From the NCBI RefSeq assembly GCF_018101125.2, contig NZ_JAELVF020000001.1:1910599-1974598 (forward strand): DNA of 64,000 nt, written 5' to 3'. The notes under the pieces were generated by a model. That model saw nothing but the letters and a program-made list of their open reading frames with translations. It had not been told where the DNA came from and made no database searches. Origin of the DNA: Streptomyces tardus. Lineage in GTDB: Bacteria; Actinomycetota; Actinomycetes; Streptomycetales; Streptomycetaceae. A program made the position numbers and the translations under genes. Below, piece by piece: positions 36,228 through 47,708 of this stretch; the stretch's first letter is position 1, and each line of letters starts with the position of its first letter.

Positions 36228-36874
36228 TCGTCCCCACCCCACTTCCCGGAGCGGGCAACCCTCGGGCCCCCGCGTACCGTTCTCCTCGCGTTCGGGCGGC
36301 GTCTCCGCCGTCGCGGCGGGTATGCCCTCGAACGCCTCGTCGCCGGACCGTGCCGACCGGACGCCCCGTCAGGCGCGTCCGCCGAACCGGCCGGAATTCT
36401 CCCCCGCGCCCCAACTCCCGTGGGCCGTCGACCTGATGACGGCGAGCTCACCCTACGCCGCGAGTTCGTCACCCGTCTCGAACGCCGTCCTCCTTCCGCG
36501 TACCCCGCGTAGCCGAGGATGTGAAAGTCGTGACGCCGGGTCTGACGCCGAACGGCTCCGCCCTCGCGCTGACGGAGCGGCGAGCTGCGTGCGCGGTGAC
36601 GGAGCGGAGGGCTGCGTGCGCGCTGACGGAGACGACGGCGTACGCGTACGGCGACGGAGACGACCGCTTGCGTGCTGGTGGGCCGGGCGGCGGCACGGCG
36701 TTCGACGGCCGAGCGGCGGTGCGGCGGGGTCGCGGTGAGGTCTGCTCACGCACGGGTTCGTGCCGTGGCCACCCGGCCCGGTGTGTCTGCGGTGTGGACG
36801 TTCGTGACGAACGACGGGCAGTATGCCGCGATTTGGGAGTTTGGTGTTTCGTCGGTCGGCTACTGTCGGCGCGC
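36228..36874. other. Divergent intergenic region with 27-bp tandem repeats
   Basis: Lies between the kinase and lipoprotein genes. Bases 36570-36635 hold 2.4 copies of a 27-bp unit (TGACGGAGCGGCGAGCTGCG type). No supported gene. A/T-richer DNA at 36825-36860 is probably the lipoprotein promoter. Confidence 0.5.
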
Positions 36875-38149
36875 ATGAGTAAAGGCCACGTGTCCCGCCG
36901 GGCCCTGCTGGGCCTGGCCGCTGTCGCCGGTACCGCCTCGCTGGCGGGTTGCGCGGGAGACAGCGGCAAGGAAGAAGATCCTCCGAGCAAGCCCTCCGCC
37001 GAACCGGGCAGAGCCTGGGACCACCTCCGCCTCACCGAGGGCTGGGACAGTGAGTACGTCTCACTCGCCGCCACCTCCCGTGAGGACATCTGGGCGCTGG
37101 GCGTACGCGGGCTCTCCTCCGACAATCCGGCGCGCATGCGTCTCTTCCTGGACCACTGGGACGGCAGGAAGTGGCGGGAGCACGAGCTTCCCGACGAACT
37201 CCCGCCGGGCGACGGGCACTTCGGGCTGGCCGCGGCCGGCCGAGGCGACGGGGTGTGGCTCGTCGCCCGGTCGAAGGAGGGCGAGCTGCACGCGCACCGG
37301 TGGGACGGCGACGCCTGGCGGGCGCTGCCCCCGACCGCCGCGGGCAAGCCGGCCCGCCCCGACTTCTCCGGCGCCGACATCCCACTGGCCGCGGCGGAGT
37401 CGGATCTCCTGTGGCTGGTGGTCGACGGCGAGGTCCGGCACTGGTCCGGCTCGGGCTGGCAGGCCCCCGCGCTGACGTTCACCGCCACCGACCTGGCCGT
37501 GATCCCCTCGTCCGACGGCGGCACCCCGAAGGTGTGGGCGGTGGGGCGGACGGCGCCCGAGTGCGAGGACGGCGAGTGCTATCCCCAGCCCGCGAGCGCA
37601 CGTTGGGGCGACGGCGGGTGGAGCCCCGTGGAGATGCCCGCGTACCGCTTCCCCGATCCGGTACCGCCCGAGGCGAGCGCCGGGCTGGACGCGGTCGTCG
37701 CCGACGACGACCGGCTGTGGGCACTGGGGCGGCACGACTTCAACCACGGCGAGGCGGAGGACGAGCCCGAGGCGGAGACGATCCTCCTGACGGGGGACGG
37801 AACGGGCTGGTCCAAGAGCAAACTGCCCCGTCTGAACCGCGCCGTTGCCACCAGGACGACCGTCACCGACGGTCGCGGCGGTCTGCTCCTGGACCACGGG
37901 CGCCATCTCACCGCGGACGGCAAGCTCCACCGTGTCGCCTGGCCGCCCGAGGTGCCCGGACCCGCCGAAGGCGGCTCTCCCTCCCCCGGCGGGCGTCGCG
38001 GCAAGCAGCAGATGAACTGGAACGTCGCCTGCCGGGTGCCCGGCACGACCACCATCCTGGCCGCGGGAGCGGTGCTCGCACCGAACGGCAGTGCCGGTAC
38101 AACTCCCACGCGCGCAACGGTCGTTCGCCTGGAGCTGCCGGGCGGGTAG
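36875..38149 (+). CDS. Tat-type lipoprotein with WD/beta-propeller-like repeats, unknown
   Basis: 424 aa. The signal SRRALLGLAAVAGTASLAGC combines a twin-arginine motif and a lipobox (LAGC). The mature part shows about six repeats of the kind DIWALGVRG, GVWLVARSKEG, LLWLVVDGEVRHWSGSGWQ and RLWALGRHD, each followed by W-rich strands, suggesting a surface-anchored beta-propeller. No catalytic motif seen. Divergent from the sensor kinase. The ATG at 36875 has no strong ribosome site, so a short leader or leaderless start is possible. Confidence 0.82.
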   Translation: MSKGHVSRRALLGLAAVAGTASLAGCAGDSGKEEDPPSKPSAEPGRAWDHLRLTEGWDSEYVSLAATSREDIWALGVRGLSSDNPARMRLFLDHWDGRKWREHELPDELPPGDGHFGLAAAGRGDGVWLVARSKEGELHAHRWDGDAWRALPPTAAGKPARPDFSGADIPLAAAESDLLWLVVDGEVRHWSGSGWQAPALTFTATDLAVIPSSDGGTPKVWAVGRTAPECEDGECYPQPASARWGDGGWSPVEMPAYRFPDPVPPEASAGLDAVVADDDRLWALGRHDFNHGEAEDEPEAETILLTGDGTGWSKSKLPRLNRAVATRTTVTDGRGGLLLDHGRHLTADGKLHRVAWPPEVPGPAEGGSPSPGGRRGKQQMNWNVACRVPGTTTILAAGAVLAPNGSAGTTPTRATVVRLELPGG

Positions 38150-38594
38150 TGACACCCGCCCGCCGACTGGGGCGCGCGCCTGCCCGCTTGCGCCGGACGG
38201 GCCGGTGTTGCCCGCGGCGGGCCGGGAGGCTCGACGGGTGGGCGGCCGGAGGGCGGCCGGCTCCAACTGGCGTTCGGCGGGCTGGGCTTCACCCGCCCGC
38301 CGCCTGGGGGCGGTCCTCGGGCGGCGGCAGAACGTACGGGTGTGCGACGGCTGTCGCGGCAGCGGTGGCGCTCACGGCAGGCGATGGCGGTAGCGGTCAG
38401 CGGCACGGTCAGCGGTACTTAAATGCGCTTCCGTCGCCGATCGGCGGTGCAGAGCGGGGACTTGGGGGTAGCGAGCATCCCGAGGAGCGCGAAGCGCGGG
38501 GTCGACGCGCGTAGCACGCTGCCCAACGCCCCGTTCACAGCGCGTACTTCGTTCCCAGCACCCCAAGAGCCCGCGCCGGCACAGGAGTCGAACC
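38150..38594. other. 445-bp upstream region of the M23 peptidase gene
   Basis: No supported gene. Several GC-rich inverted stretches lie at 38440-38530. I looked for a c-di-AMP (ydaO) riboswitch, often found before cell-wall hydrolases in Streptomyces, and could not confirm its conserved elements. Confidence 0.4.
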
Positions 38595-39581
38595 ATGTGT
38601 GAACACCACGGAGAGCCCACGGACATCCAGCCCGAGGCCGAGCCTCCCGGACGCACCTCGTCCGGGCGCCGCCTGTCCAGACGCGGGTTGCTGGCGGGTG
38701 CCGGCGCCGGGCTGGGCCTCGCCCTCGTCGGGGCACCGCGCTTGGCGCAGGCGGCGAGCACGCTGTCGCTGAACGGCGCCTGGTGCGACCCTGCCCGCGG
38801 CTCCTTCCCCAACGGCGGGCACTTCGGCGCCCCCAGGGGCAACGCCAAGCACGCCGGACAGGACATCTCCAACCCGGTGGGCACCGCGCTGTACGCGGCT
38901 GCCGCGGGCACCGTGATCCGGCGCGGCGTGGGCGTACTGCCCGGCCGGACCGGCAACGGCATCGTGATCGACCACGGCGGCGGCACGTACACCTACTACG
39001 GCCACCTGAACTCGTTCTCGGTCTCACAGGGCGCCAAGGTCGTCGCGGGACGACCCATCGGCACGATGGGGGCGACCGGCAACGTCACCGGCCCCCACCT
39101 GCACTTCGAGACCCACACCGGCGGGCTGGGAGCGGTCGTCGACCCGGTGCCGTTCATGAGTGCGCGCGGGGTGGACCTGCGCGGCGGCTGGTGCCGGCTC
39201 AACCCCGGCGCCTCCGGCCAACGGGTGCGCGCGGTCCAGTCGTTGATGAACCAGCGCGGTGCCGGGCTGGTGGTCGACGGCGCCTACGGGAAGGTGTCCA
39301 GCGACGCGGTGAAGGCGTTCCAGAAGAGCAAGGGCCTGGTGGCGGACGGCCAGGTCGGCCCGCTCACCTGGCCGGTGCTCGTGTACACCCTGCGGCAGGG
39401 CGCGAAGGGCGACCATGTGAAGGGCCTGCAGGTCGTGCTGAACAAGCGCGGCGCGGGGCTGGTGGTCGACGGCGAGTTCGGTGGCGTGAGCACCACGGCG
39501 GTTCGCACCTTCCAGGGCGCGAACCGGTTGGTGGTCGACGGTGAGGCCGGGCCGCTCACCTGGCAGGCCCTCGTCGCCTGA
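38595..39581 (+). CDS. Secreted M23 metallopeptidase with two peptidoglycan-binding domains
   Basis: 328 aa. Tat signal (SRRGLLAGAGAGLGLALVG). LytM/M23 domain at about 75-195 with zinc ligands in HAGQDIS (HxxxD) and HLHFETH, and the GNGIVIDHGGGTYTYYGHL core. Two PGBD-1 repeats follow (about 205-262 and 272-328), each with GAGLVVDG and VxTFQ/VKAFQ helices. It cleaves peptide bridges in peptidoglycan outside the cell. ATG 38595 has AGGAG 9 bases upstream, and a strong terminator follows. Confidence 0.94.
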   Translation: MCEHHGEPTDIQPEAEPPGRTSSGRRLSRRGLLAGAGAGLGLALVGAPRLAQAASTLSLNGAWCDPARGSFPNGGHFGAPRGNAKHAGQDISNPVGTALYAAAAGTVIRRGVGVLPGRTGNGIVIDHGGGTYTYYGHLNSFSVSQGAKVVAGRPIGTMGATGNVTGPHLHFETHTGGLGAVVDPVPFMSARGVDLRGGWCRLNPGASGQRVRAVQSLMNQRGAGLVVDGAYGKVSSDAVKAFQKSKGLVADGQVGPLTWPVLVYTLRQGAKGDHVKGLQVVLNKRGAGLVVDGEFGGVSTTAVRTFQGANRLVVDGEAGPLTWQALVA

Positions 39582-39598
39582 GCCACCGGATCGGTCAA

Positions 39599-39637
39599 CG
39601 CCCCTCGGTTCGCGGCGGCTGCCGCGACCGAGGGGCG
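39599..39637 (+). terminator. Terminator after the M23 peptidase
   Basis: CGCCCCTCGGT-CGCGGC and GCCGCG-ACCGAGGGGCG around GGCT, with one unpaired base. 17 bp after the stop. Confidence 0.85.
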
Positions 39638-39842
39638 TGGTGTGGATGGGCGGGTGTGAGACGGGCGCGAGCGAGGCTCCGTACCGGCGGAGTTGCCGGT
39701 GACGGTTCGGGTTCCGACGGGGCACACGGAACCGGTGCCGCACCCCGTGCCGTGCCCTACTCCCGGGCCCTGCCGAAAGAGGTTTCCGAGAGTTTCCGCA
39801 ACCGTTGCACCGGCTGTGGAAACTCCGTTCCTCGCCACGGCT

Positions 39843-40661
39843 TTACCGCGCGAACCCCGGCGTCCCGCGACGGCGGAGGTAGTCCGCCGTCTCCGTCGGG
39901 CCGAGATGGGGCACCAGCACGCAGTAGCTCAACTGCCCGAGCTGATCAGTGAGTTGGTCGGCCCGACCAGCGGCGACGTACTCGTGCACCGTGCTGTAGA
40001 CCCCGCCGACGACCGCCGACCGCAGCTGTCCGGCGTCGACCGGCGGCGGTGGCACGGGCGCCTGATGGAAGAACCGGTGGAACCGGCGCAGCAGTCGCGC
40101 ACGCGCCGTGCGGGCGGCCGGCCCCGCGGCGTCGATCTCCACGATGGCCATCGTCGCGAAGACCGGCACCTGGGCGAGTACGTCGAGGAGCGCGGCGAGC
40201 GCGGCACAGATCCCGTCCTGCCAGGGTGAGTTGGCGCAGCCGCCGGCTGTGCCGCCGCCCGTGGCGCCGTCACCCGTGGTGCCGTCACGGTGGGCGGCGG
40301 CGTCGGAAGCGGCGTCGTACGCGGCGCTCATATGGTTCAGCAGCAGGTCGGTGCCGTGGCGGTAGGCGGCGAGGAAAGCGTCCTCCTTGCCGGGGAAGAG
40401 CTCGTAGAACACCGGTCGGGTGACTCCCGCCGCCCGGCAGATGTCGGTGACCCGGGCCCCCTCGTAACCCTTGGCAGCGACGGTGTGGACGAGGCCGTCG
40501 TAGAGGCGGTCGCGCTGGGTGGCGGCGACGGACTCGGGGGCCAGTCCGCTGGGCCCGCGTTTGATCGCCCGAGCGGGGTCGCGCCCCGGTCTGGCACCCG
40601 GTACGAGCACGCAACCGCCGGTCTGCGGCTGCTCGTTGCGGTCCTCTCGGTCGGCAGTCAT
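39843..40661 (-). CDS. TetR/AcrR-family regulator
   Basis: 272 aa. HTH at about 65-95 (VTDICRAAGVTRPVFYELFP) with the usual GKEDAFLAAYRHG helix. Long for the family because of an N-terminal extension of about 45 residues and a Gly/Thr-rich insertion (GTTGDGATGGGTAGG). Strong ribosome site (GGGGGAG). Divergent from the secreted protein gene at 40939; palindromes in between may be its operator. Confidence 0.92.
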   Translation of the reverse strand: MTADREDRNEQPQTGGCVLVPGARPGRDPARAIKRGPSGLAPESVAATQRDRLYDGLVHTVAAKGYEGARVTDICRAAGVTRPVFYELFPGKEDAFLAAYRHGTDLLLNHMSAAYDAASDAAAHRDGTTGDGATGGGTAGGCANSPWQDGICAALAALLDVLAQVPVFATMAIVEIDAAGPAARTARARLLRRFHRFFHQAPVPPPPVDAGQLRSAVVGGVYSTVHEYVAAGRADQLTDQLGQLSYCVLVPHLGPTETADYLRRRGTPGFAR

Positions 40662-40696
40662 TTCTTGCGCTCCCCCTTGACGGCGCTCCCACCCCG

Positions 40697-40725
40697 GGTT
40701 ACAAACCTCAGGAGTTCTTTACTCC
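40697..40725. promoter_or_regulatory. Two small palindromes upstream of TetR gene, candidate operator
   Basis: GGTTacaAACC (40697-40707) and GGAGTtctttACTCC (40711-40725), within 65 bp of the TetR start. TetR regulators usually bind such sites in their own promoters. Confidence 0.45.
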
Positions 40726-40938
40726 CGGGCAACATCCCGATGTGCGTCCGGTGACTCCCTCAAGCCGGCCACCGCTCCTGACAGTCAAGACCTGTTCGCC
40801 CCCGACGACCAGCCTCCGGCCGGAATCCGCGGGGACCCGACTGCAGGACCCTCCAGTACGGCGCCACCCTGTGCGACCTCCGACGGTCAGCCTCCGTCGG
40901 AGAAACCAGCCTCGGCACCCCCAACGAGAGGTCATGTC

Positions 40939-41598
40939 ATGCGCAGATCAACCGCACTCCGTTCCGCGGCGCTCAGCGTCGGCGTCGCCGCCGCGCTCTT
41001 CGCCTCGGCGGGCTCCGCAACCGCCCTGGACGGCACCGTCCTGACCAACGACAGCGCGGGCGGGACCGCGGTGGCGGTCGGTGACGTCCTCTCCGCCGGC
41101 CTCGCGGAGGGCACCAACGCGACGTTCTTCGACAGCGCGGACGGCAGCACCGGCGTCACCTGTGCGACTTCCGGATTCAAGGCCACCGTCGGGGACAACC
41201 CCACCGCCCCCGGCACCGCCACCGGCTCCCTCGACTCGCTGACGCTGACCGACTGCACCGCCAACATCCTCGGCGTCACCAGCGTCGCCATCACCATCGA
41301 CAACCTGCCGTACACCCTGGGCGTCGACAGCGGCGAGGGAAACCCCGTCACCATCAGCGGCGAACCGATGAAGATCAGCGCCGAACTGGACACCCTCATC
41401 GGCAAGATCACCTGCGTGTACGAGTCGACCGGCATCAACGGCAGCGCGGACAACGCCGACAACAGCATCGCCTTCAGCAAGCAGGAGTTCACCCGCAGCG
41501 AGGGCCCGAGCAACTGCTTCTCGCCGGGCTACTTCACCGCCACCTACAGCCCGATCCAGAACGAGACCGCGGGCGGCAGCCCGGTCTTCGTCAACTGA
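40939..41598 (+). CDS. Secreted protein with Cys pairs, unknown function
   Basis: 219 aa, signal peptide cleaved near SAGSATA (about residue 29). Mature part beta-rich with four Cys (VTCATSG, LTDCTAN, KITCVYES, SNCFSPG), probably two disulfides, and Asp/Asn/Thr-rich. The motif SSTxxVTxYS is lacking, so no enzyme class is suggested. Homologues are, as I recall, frequent in Streptomyces as 'Tat/Sec secreted protein'. ATG 40939 preceded by GAGAGG. Possible target of the divergent TetR. Confidence 0.8.
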   Translation: MRRSTALRSAALSVGVAAALFASAGSATALDGTVLTNDSAGGTAVAVGDVLSAGLAEGTNATFFDSADGSTGVTCATSGFKATVGDNPTAPGTATGSLDSLTLTDCTANILGVTSVAITIDNLPYTLGVDSGEGNPVTISGEPMKISAELDTLIGKITCVYESTGINGSADNADNSIAFSKQEFTRSEGPSNCFSPGYFTATYSPIQNETAGGSPVFVN

Positions 41599-41972
41599 CC
41601 CGCGCCACAGGCAGGTTGACGAGGAGCCGCTGACCGGTTCGCACCGAGCACAAGGCACCGAACCGCCGTATCCGTCGGGCGTTCGACGACCAGGAGCGGC
41701 CACCGGTGACCGACGCAACCGACGCCGGCGGCGCACGCGCGACGCCCGGTACGCATGGCCCTCCCGGGTGGGCCGAGGTGTACCGGGCGTCGCCACGTCC
41801 GCACGCGGGCCGGTGAGCCAGCCGGTGCGCCCGGGCGCCGGCGCAAGGCCGGCTCGCCCGGTAGTCGGGCCCGTACACGCCTCGGCGTCGGGGGCAGTAC
41901 GCGCCTGGCTATCCTCGACGGACGAACGCGGCACGAGCGCCGCGAAAGGGCACCACCAAGGGGGATCACGAC
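41599..41972. other. 374-bp gap without supported gene
   Basis: GC-rich spacer before the lipoprotein gene. Nothing structured was recognised apart from short GC palindromes. Confidence 0.4.
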
Positions 41973-42506
41973 ATGCGGAGAACCGCGAACGGGGCCGTCC
42001 TCGCGACAGCGGTCGCACTGGTACTGACCGGCTGCGGCAGCGACGGGGGCGACAGCGAGGACGGCGCAAAGAAGGACACGGCGTCCTCGGAGTCGTCCGA
42101 CCCGAACGGCGGCTCGGACGACAGCAGTTCGGACTCCGGCAGTTCGGACGACGGGGCTTCGCAGGACAAGGGCTCCGACGGCTCCGGGGACGCGGACGGG
42201 GAGACCCGCGAGGTCACCCTCGAAGTGAGCGGCGAGGGAACGGTCCTCGGCGCCGTCATCTACATGACGAACGAAATGAAGACCGAGACGGTCAAGAAGC
42301 TGCCGTGGACGAAGACCGAGACGCTCGCGCTGAGGGGCGCGGAGACCGAGGTCGGCCGGGCGGTCACGCTGACGCCGCCCTCGGTCCAGGAGCCCGACGG
42401 CAAGCTGGTGCCCGCTCGCTGCGTGATCAAGGTCGACGGGAAGACGGTCTCGGACAACGCGGACAACGACCCCGGGGACAGCAGCTGCAAGGCATCGGTC
42501 AAGTAG
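41973..42506 (+). CDS. Small lipoprotein with Ser/Asp-rich stalk
   Basis: 177 aa. Signal with lipobox LTGC at residues 17-20. A low-complexity Ser/Asp/Gly stalk (about 22-78) lifts a compact C-terminal domain of about 95 residues (TREVTLEVSGEGTVLGAVIY, ETVKKLPWTKTETLAL, CVIKVDGKTVSDN). This resembles the MmpS-like/'beta-sandwich' lipoprotein domain of actinomycetes. AAGGGGG precedes the ATG. Unknown role at the membrane's outer face. Confidence 0.85.
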   Translation: MRRTANGAVLATAVALVLTGCGSDGGDSEDGAKKDTASSESSDPNGGSDDSSSDSGSSDDGASQDKGSDGSGDADGETREVTLEVSGEGTVLGAVIYMTNEMKTETVKKLPWTKTETLALRGAETEVGRAVTLTPPSVQEPDGKLVPARCVIKVDGKTVSDNADNDPGDSSCKASVK

Positions 42507-43098
42507 CCCCGAAGCGGCGGTGTCCCCGCCACCGGCCGGGTCGAAGTCCGGTGTCTGACGCCGTGTTGAGTCGGCACATGAGGCAAGTCGGCTCGGAGCA
42601 TGTGCCGTTGAGGCAACGTGCGGGCGAAGTCGGGGCTGCGTGCACGGCGTCGAGCCTCGGCACGTCATCGCGCGACGGCCCGCCTTGAGCCGTGTCGGCA
42701 AATCGCCCCGGCCCGAGCGGGGCCGGGCCGGCAGGTACAAGCAGCCCACAGCTCGGCGCGGCAGCCCGAAGGCGCAAGTCGCCGCGCGGGGCTGGGCGTT
42801 GAGCCGACGTCTGCGACGAGTCGCCCCTGCACGAGCGGCGTCGGGCCGACATGTGGGGCAAGTCGCGCCCGTACGGGTGGGGTTCGGCCGACACGCCAGG
42901 CGGACCGCGACCAGCTCTGGGCAGCGCAAGTCATCACGCGGAAGCGCGTGTTGATCCGGCGGGCGCGGCAAGTCGCGGCGTCGTACGCTGCGTTGGCGCC
43001 GTGGGCGTCGGCCCGTGCGGAGGGTTGCGCGGGGCCGACGGGGCCGGACGTCTCGGGGCGGGCCCGGCGGTATGGGTACGGCGGTACGGGCCGGGGGT
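42507..43098. repeat. Degenerate interspersed repeats around GCAAGTCG
   Basis: About eight copies of a (G)GCAAGTCG-like core (near 42583, 42625, 42691, 42772, 42818, 42862, 42928 and 42969). They are spaced about 41-46 or 66-81 bp apart and often preceded by GAGTCGGCACATG or GGGCCGACATGTG. No supported gene in this 592-bp gap. Confidence 0.5.
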
Positions 43099-43728
43099 TC
43101 AGGCCGCCGGTCGTACGCCGCAGGCGGCGCGGAACGCCCGGAGCAGCGGTGCCCGCAGCACCTCGGCCGGCTCCTGGCGGCAGGCGACGGTGTGCACCAG
43201 CCCCATCACGGCCAACTGGGCCGCCACCGAACCGTCCTCCGGCAGCGCGGCGGCGCCGGACGCGGAGCCCGAGGTGTCCGCCGAGGAACCGGCCGCCGAT
43301 TCACCTGACGTGCTGAACTCGGCGAGCGTCTCCGTGCGGTGGTCGTCCAGCTCGGTCAGTACGCCGCTCTCCGCACGCAGTTCGGTGCGCAGCATCGGCA
43401 GGCCGGAGTCGAGCACCAGGCCAACGCTGGCGCGGTGCCGCAGCGCGAGGTCCACCAGATCCGCAGAGGCCCGCATCCGCCGCTCGGGCCCCGGCGGCAG
43501 AGCCGCCCAGGTCGCCCGGAGCGCCGCGAACTCCGCCAGCGGAGGAGCGAGGACGGCGGCGAGCAGCCGTTCCTTGGAGGGGAAGCGGTGCAGCAGACCG
43601 GTCTTCGAGTAGCCGACCCGGTCGGCCACCTGCTGGACGGAGGTGCCCAAGTAGCCCTGGGCGCGGAAGAGTTCGGCGGCGGCCTCGATGATCTCGGCAT
43701 CGACCTCGGCGCGGGTGGGGCGGGGCAA
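43099..43728 (-). CDS. TetR-family regulator, probable TTG start
   Basis: 209 aa. HTH: TSVQQVADRVGYSKTGLLHR with FPSKERLLAAVL. TTG 43728 is preferred because AGGAG is 9 bases upstream. An ATG-started version from 43872 would add about 48 residues encoded by GGTCCG/GTCCGT simple repeats (Pro-Gly/Arg-Thr) that look non-coding. A Ser/Gly-rich insertion (TSGESAAGSSADTSG) sits in the ligand domain. Divergent from the UvrA-like gene, which it probably represses. Confidence 0.88.
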   Translation of the reverse strand: MPRPTRAEVDAEIIEAAAELFRAQGYLGTSVQQVADRVGYSKTGLLHRFPSKERLLAAVLAPPLAEFAALRATWAALPPGPERRMRASADLVDLALRHRASVGLVLDSGLPMLRTELRAESGVLTELDDHRTETLAEFSTSGESAAGSSADTSGSASGAAALPEDGSVAAQLAVMGLVHTVACRQEPAEVLRAPLLRAFRAACGVRPAA

Positions 43729-44200
43729 GGCGTTCTCCTGTCGTGAGTCCGATGCCGGTACGGGTCCGGGTCCGGTACGGGTCCGTGTCCGTGTCCGTGT
43801 CCGGTACGGGTCCGGTACGGGTCCGGGTCCGGGTCCGGACCCGGCGACGCGGGTGGTGATCACTGCCGTCACCGGTGACCCGGCGGGTGGCGGCGGCGCT
43901 CGCCCCGGAGCCGTGTCCCGACCGGGGCCGACAGGCCGCCGAGGCCCGACCGAACGTAACAGACCAACTGGTCCCTCTCCGACCGAGTGGTCCGGCGAAC
44001 CGCCGCCGCCCCGCGCCCGGCCCGATTGTCAGTGCTGTGTCCTACGGTTCGTTCGACCCTCCCCCATCCCGTTCAGCCGTCGCACCCAGTCGTCCTCCAG
44101 GTCCGTCTTCCCCAGTCGTTTTCCGCTGTCGCTCCCGCCGCATTGGTCGCTGTCACCGCTCCTCGCGCACCGGCTCGGCCCCGCAGAGAAGGACGTACCC
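43729..44200. other. 472-bp divergent regulatory region with GGTCCG simple repeats
   Basis: Bases 43755-43850 are runs of GGTCCG, GTCCGT and GGTACG units, close to the TetR start. The rest should hold promoters for TetR and the UvrA-like gene. No gene. Confidence 0.5.
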
Positions 44201-46594
<2,394 letters not shown>

Positions 46595-46626
46595 CCGACA
46601 CACGATGACGAAATGAGGGTGACAGC

Positions 46627-47106
46627 ATGAAGCGGACGGATCGGGCACAGAAGTGGGTGCCGGCGGACAGCGGGCGGGTGTACGCGGCGCTGGTGGACGC
46701 GGACGCGCTGACACAGTGGCTGCCGCCGGAGGGGATGCACGGACGGTTCGAGCACTTCGACCCGCGGCCGGGCGGTTCCTTCCGGATGGTCCTCACCTAC
46801 CTGGGCGACGACGAGGGCAACGCCAAGTCCGGCGATGGCCAGGACGTGGTGGAGTCCCGGTTCGTCGAACTCGTGCCGGGCCGACGGGTGGTGCAGGCGA
46901 TCGACTTCGTCTCGGACGACCCCGCGTACAGCGGCACGATGACGATGACCTGGGAGCTGACGCCCGTCGACGGCGGCGCCCTGATGGAGATCCGCGCCGA
47001 GAACGTGCCGTCCGGCATCTCCGCGGAGGACCACGCGGCCGGGCTCTCCTCGTCGCTGTCGCACCTCGCCGCGTACCTCGCGCGGGACGCCCAGCCGGGC
47101 GAGTGA
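46627..47106 (+). CDS. SRPBCC / AHSA1-domain protein
   Basis: 159 aa START-like lipid/hydrophobic ligand pocket protein: VYAALVDADALTQWLPPEGM, GGSFRMVLTY, ESRFVELVPGRRVVQ, GTMTMTWELTPVDGG and the last helix GLSSSLSHLAAYL. Starts 32 bp after the UvrA-like gene on the same strand with GAGGG upstream, so one operon is likely. Such proteins may sequester or modify small hydrophobic compounds. Confidence 0.92.
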   Translation: MKRTDRAQKWVPADSGRVYAALVDADALTQWLPPEGMHGRFEHFDPRPGGSFRMVLTYLGDDEGNAKSGDGQDVVESRFVELVPGRRVVQAIDFVSDDPAYSGTMTMTWELTPVDGGALMEIRAENVPSGISAEDHAAGLSSSLSHLAAYLARDAQPGE

Positions 47107-47159
47107 CCGGGGGGCCCGCGTCTGGCCGGGCGGGCGGTGCGTCGGGACTTCAGCGCTTG

Positions 47160-47456
47160 TCAGCCGTTGCGCCTGTTGCGCAGGGTCTGCGAACACCAGC
47201 CGATGACAAGGGCGTTGACGACCCCGCCGATCGCCACTGCCACCAGGAACGACGCGGCGTGATCGGGCAGCACGACCAGGACGAAACCGAAGGGCGCGGT
47301 CGCCAGGACGGGCACGACCCCCGCCATCGATTCCCCGGAGTCGTCGAGACCGGTCACCGTCAGCGCCCAGACCACCAGGGCGGCGACCAGGGCCAGATAG
47401 CCGAGCGCCACCGGGTCGGTGAGGAACTGGCGTACTCGGGTGGCGATGCGGTTCAT
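47160..47456 (-). CDS. Small three-helix membrane protein (SCO4225-like)
   Basis: 98 aa from ATG 47456 (GAGGAG upstream). MNRIATRVRQFLTDPVALGYLA begins a first helix, and two more follow (VVPVLATAPFGFVLVVLP, FLVAVAIGGVVNALVIGW). I recall the SCO4225 family as similar, with moderate certainty. No functional residues seen. Convergent with the SRPBCC gene. Confidence 0.75.
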   Translation of the reverse strand: MNRIATRVRQFLTDPVALGYLALVAALVVWALTVTGLDDSGESMAGVVPVLATAPFGFVLVVLPDHAASFLVAVAIGGVVNALVIGWCSQTLRNRRNG

Positions 47457-47601
47457 GGCGGAACTCCTCATTGGTCGGGTCACGTCCGGCGGATCCGAGC
47501 CGGGCGGTTCTGAGCCGGGCGGCTCGGGATGGGCGGCCCGAGCAACCGTCCAACTGCCGTGTGCCGTACGGGATCCGGTCGCCGTACCGCACACCACTCC
47601 G

Positions 47602-47707
47602 CCGTACAGGGGCGGTGCGGCACCCGTACAGGGGCGGCGCAGGTGCCGTACGGGGGCGGTGCGGCACCCGTACGGGGGCGGCGCAGGTGCCGTACGGGGG
47701 CGGCGCG
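47602..47707. repeat. 22-bp tandem repeat, about 4.8 copies
   Basis: Units start with CCGTAC at 47602, 47624, 47646, 47668 and 47690. The body alternates between GGGGCGGTGCGGCAC and GGGGCGGCGCAGGTG. It abuts the response-regulator stop at 47709. Confidence 0.85.
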
Positions 47708-47708
47708 G

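Noticed and set aside
38400..38594. Possible c-di-AMP (ydaO) riboswitch before the M23 peptidase gene
   Set aside because: GC-rich helices and a GGGGACTTGGGGG stretch exist, but the conserved core elements of the class could not be matched.
42507..43098. CRISPR array
   Set aside because: The repeats are short, diverged and unevenly spaced; no cas genes in the window.
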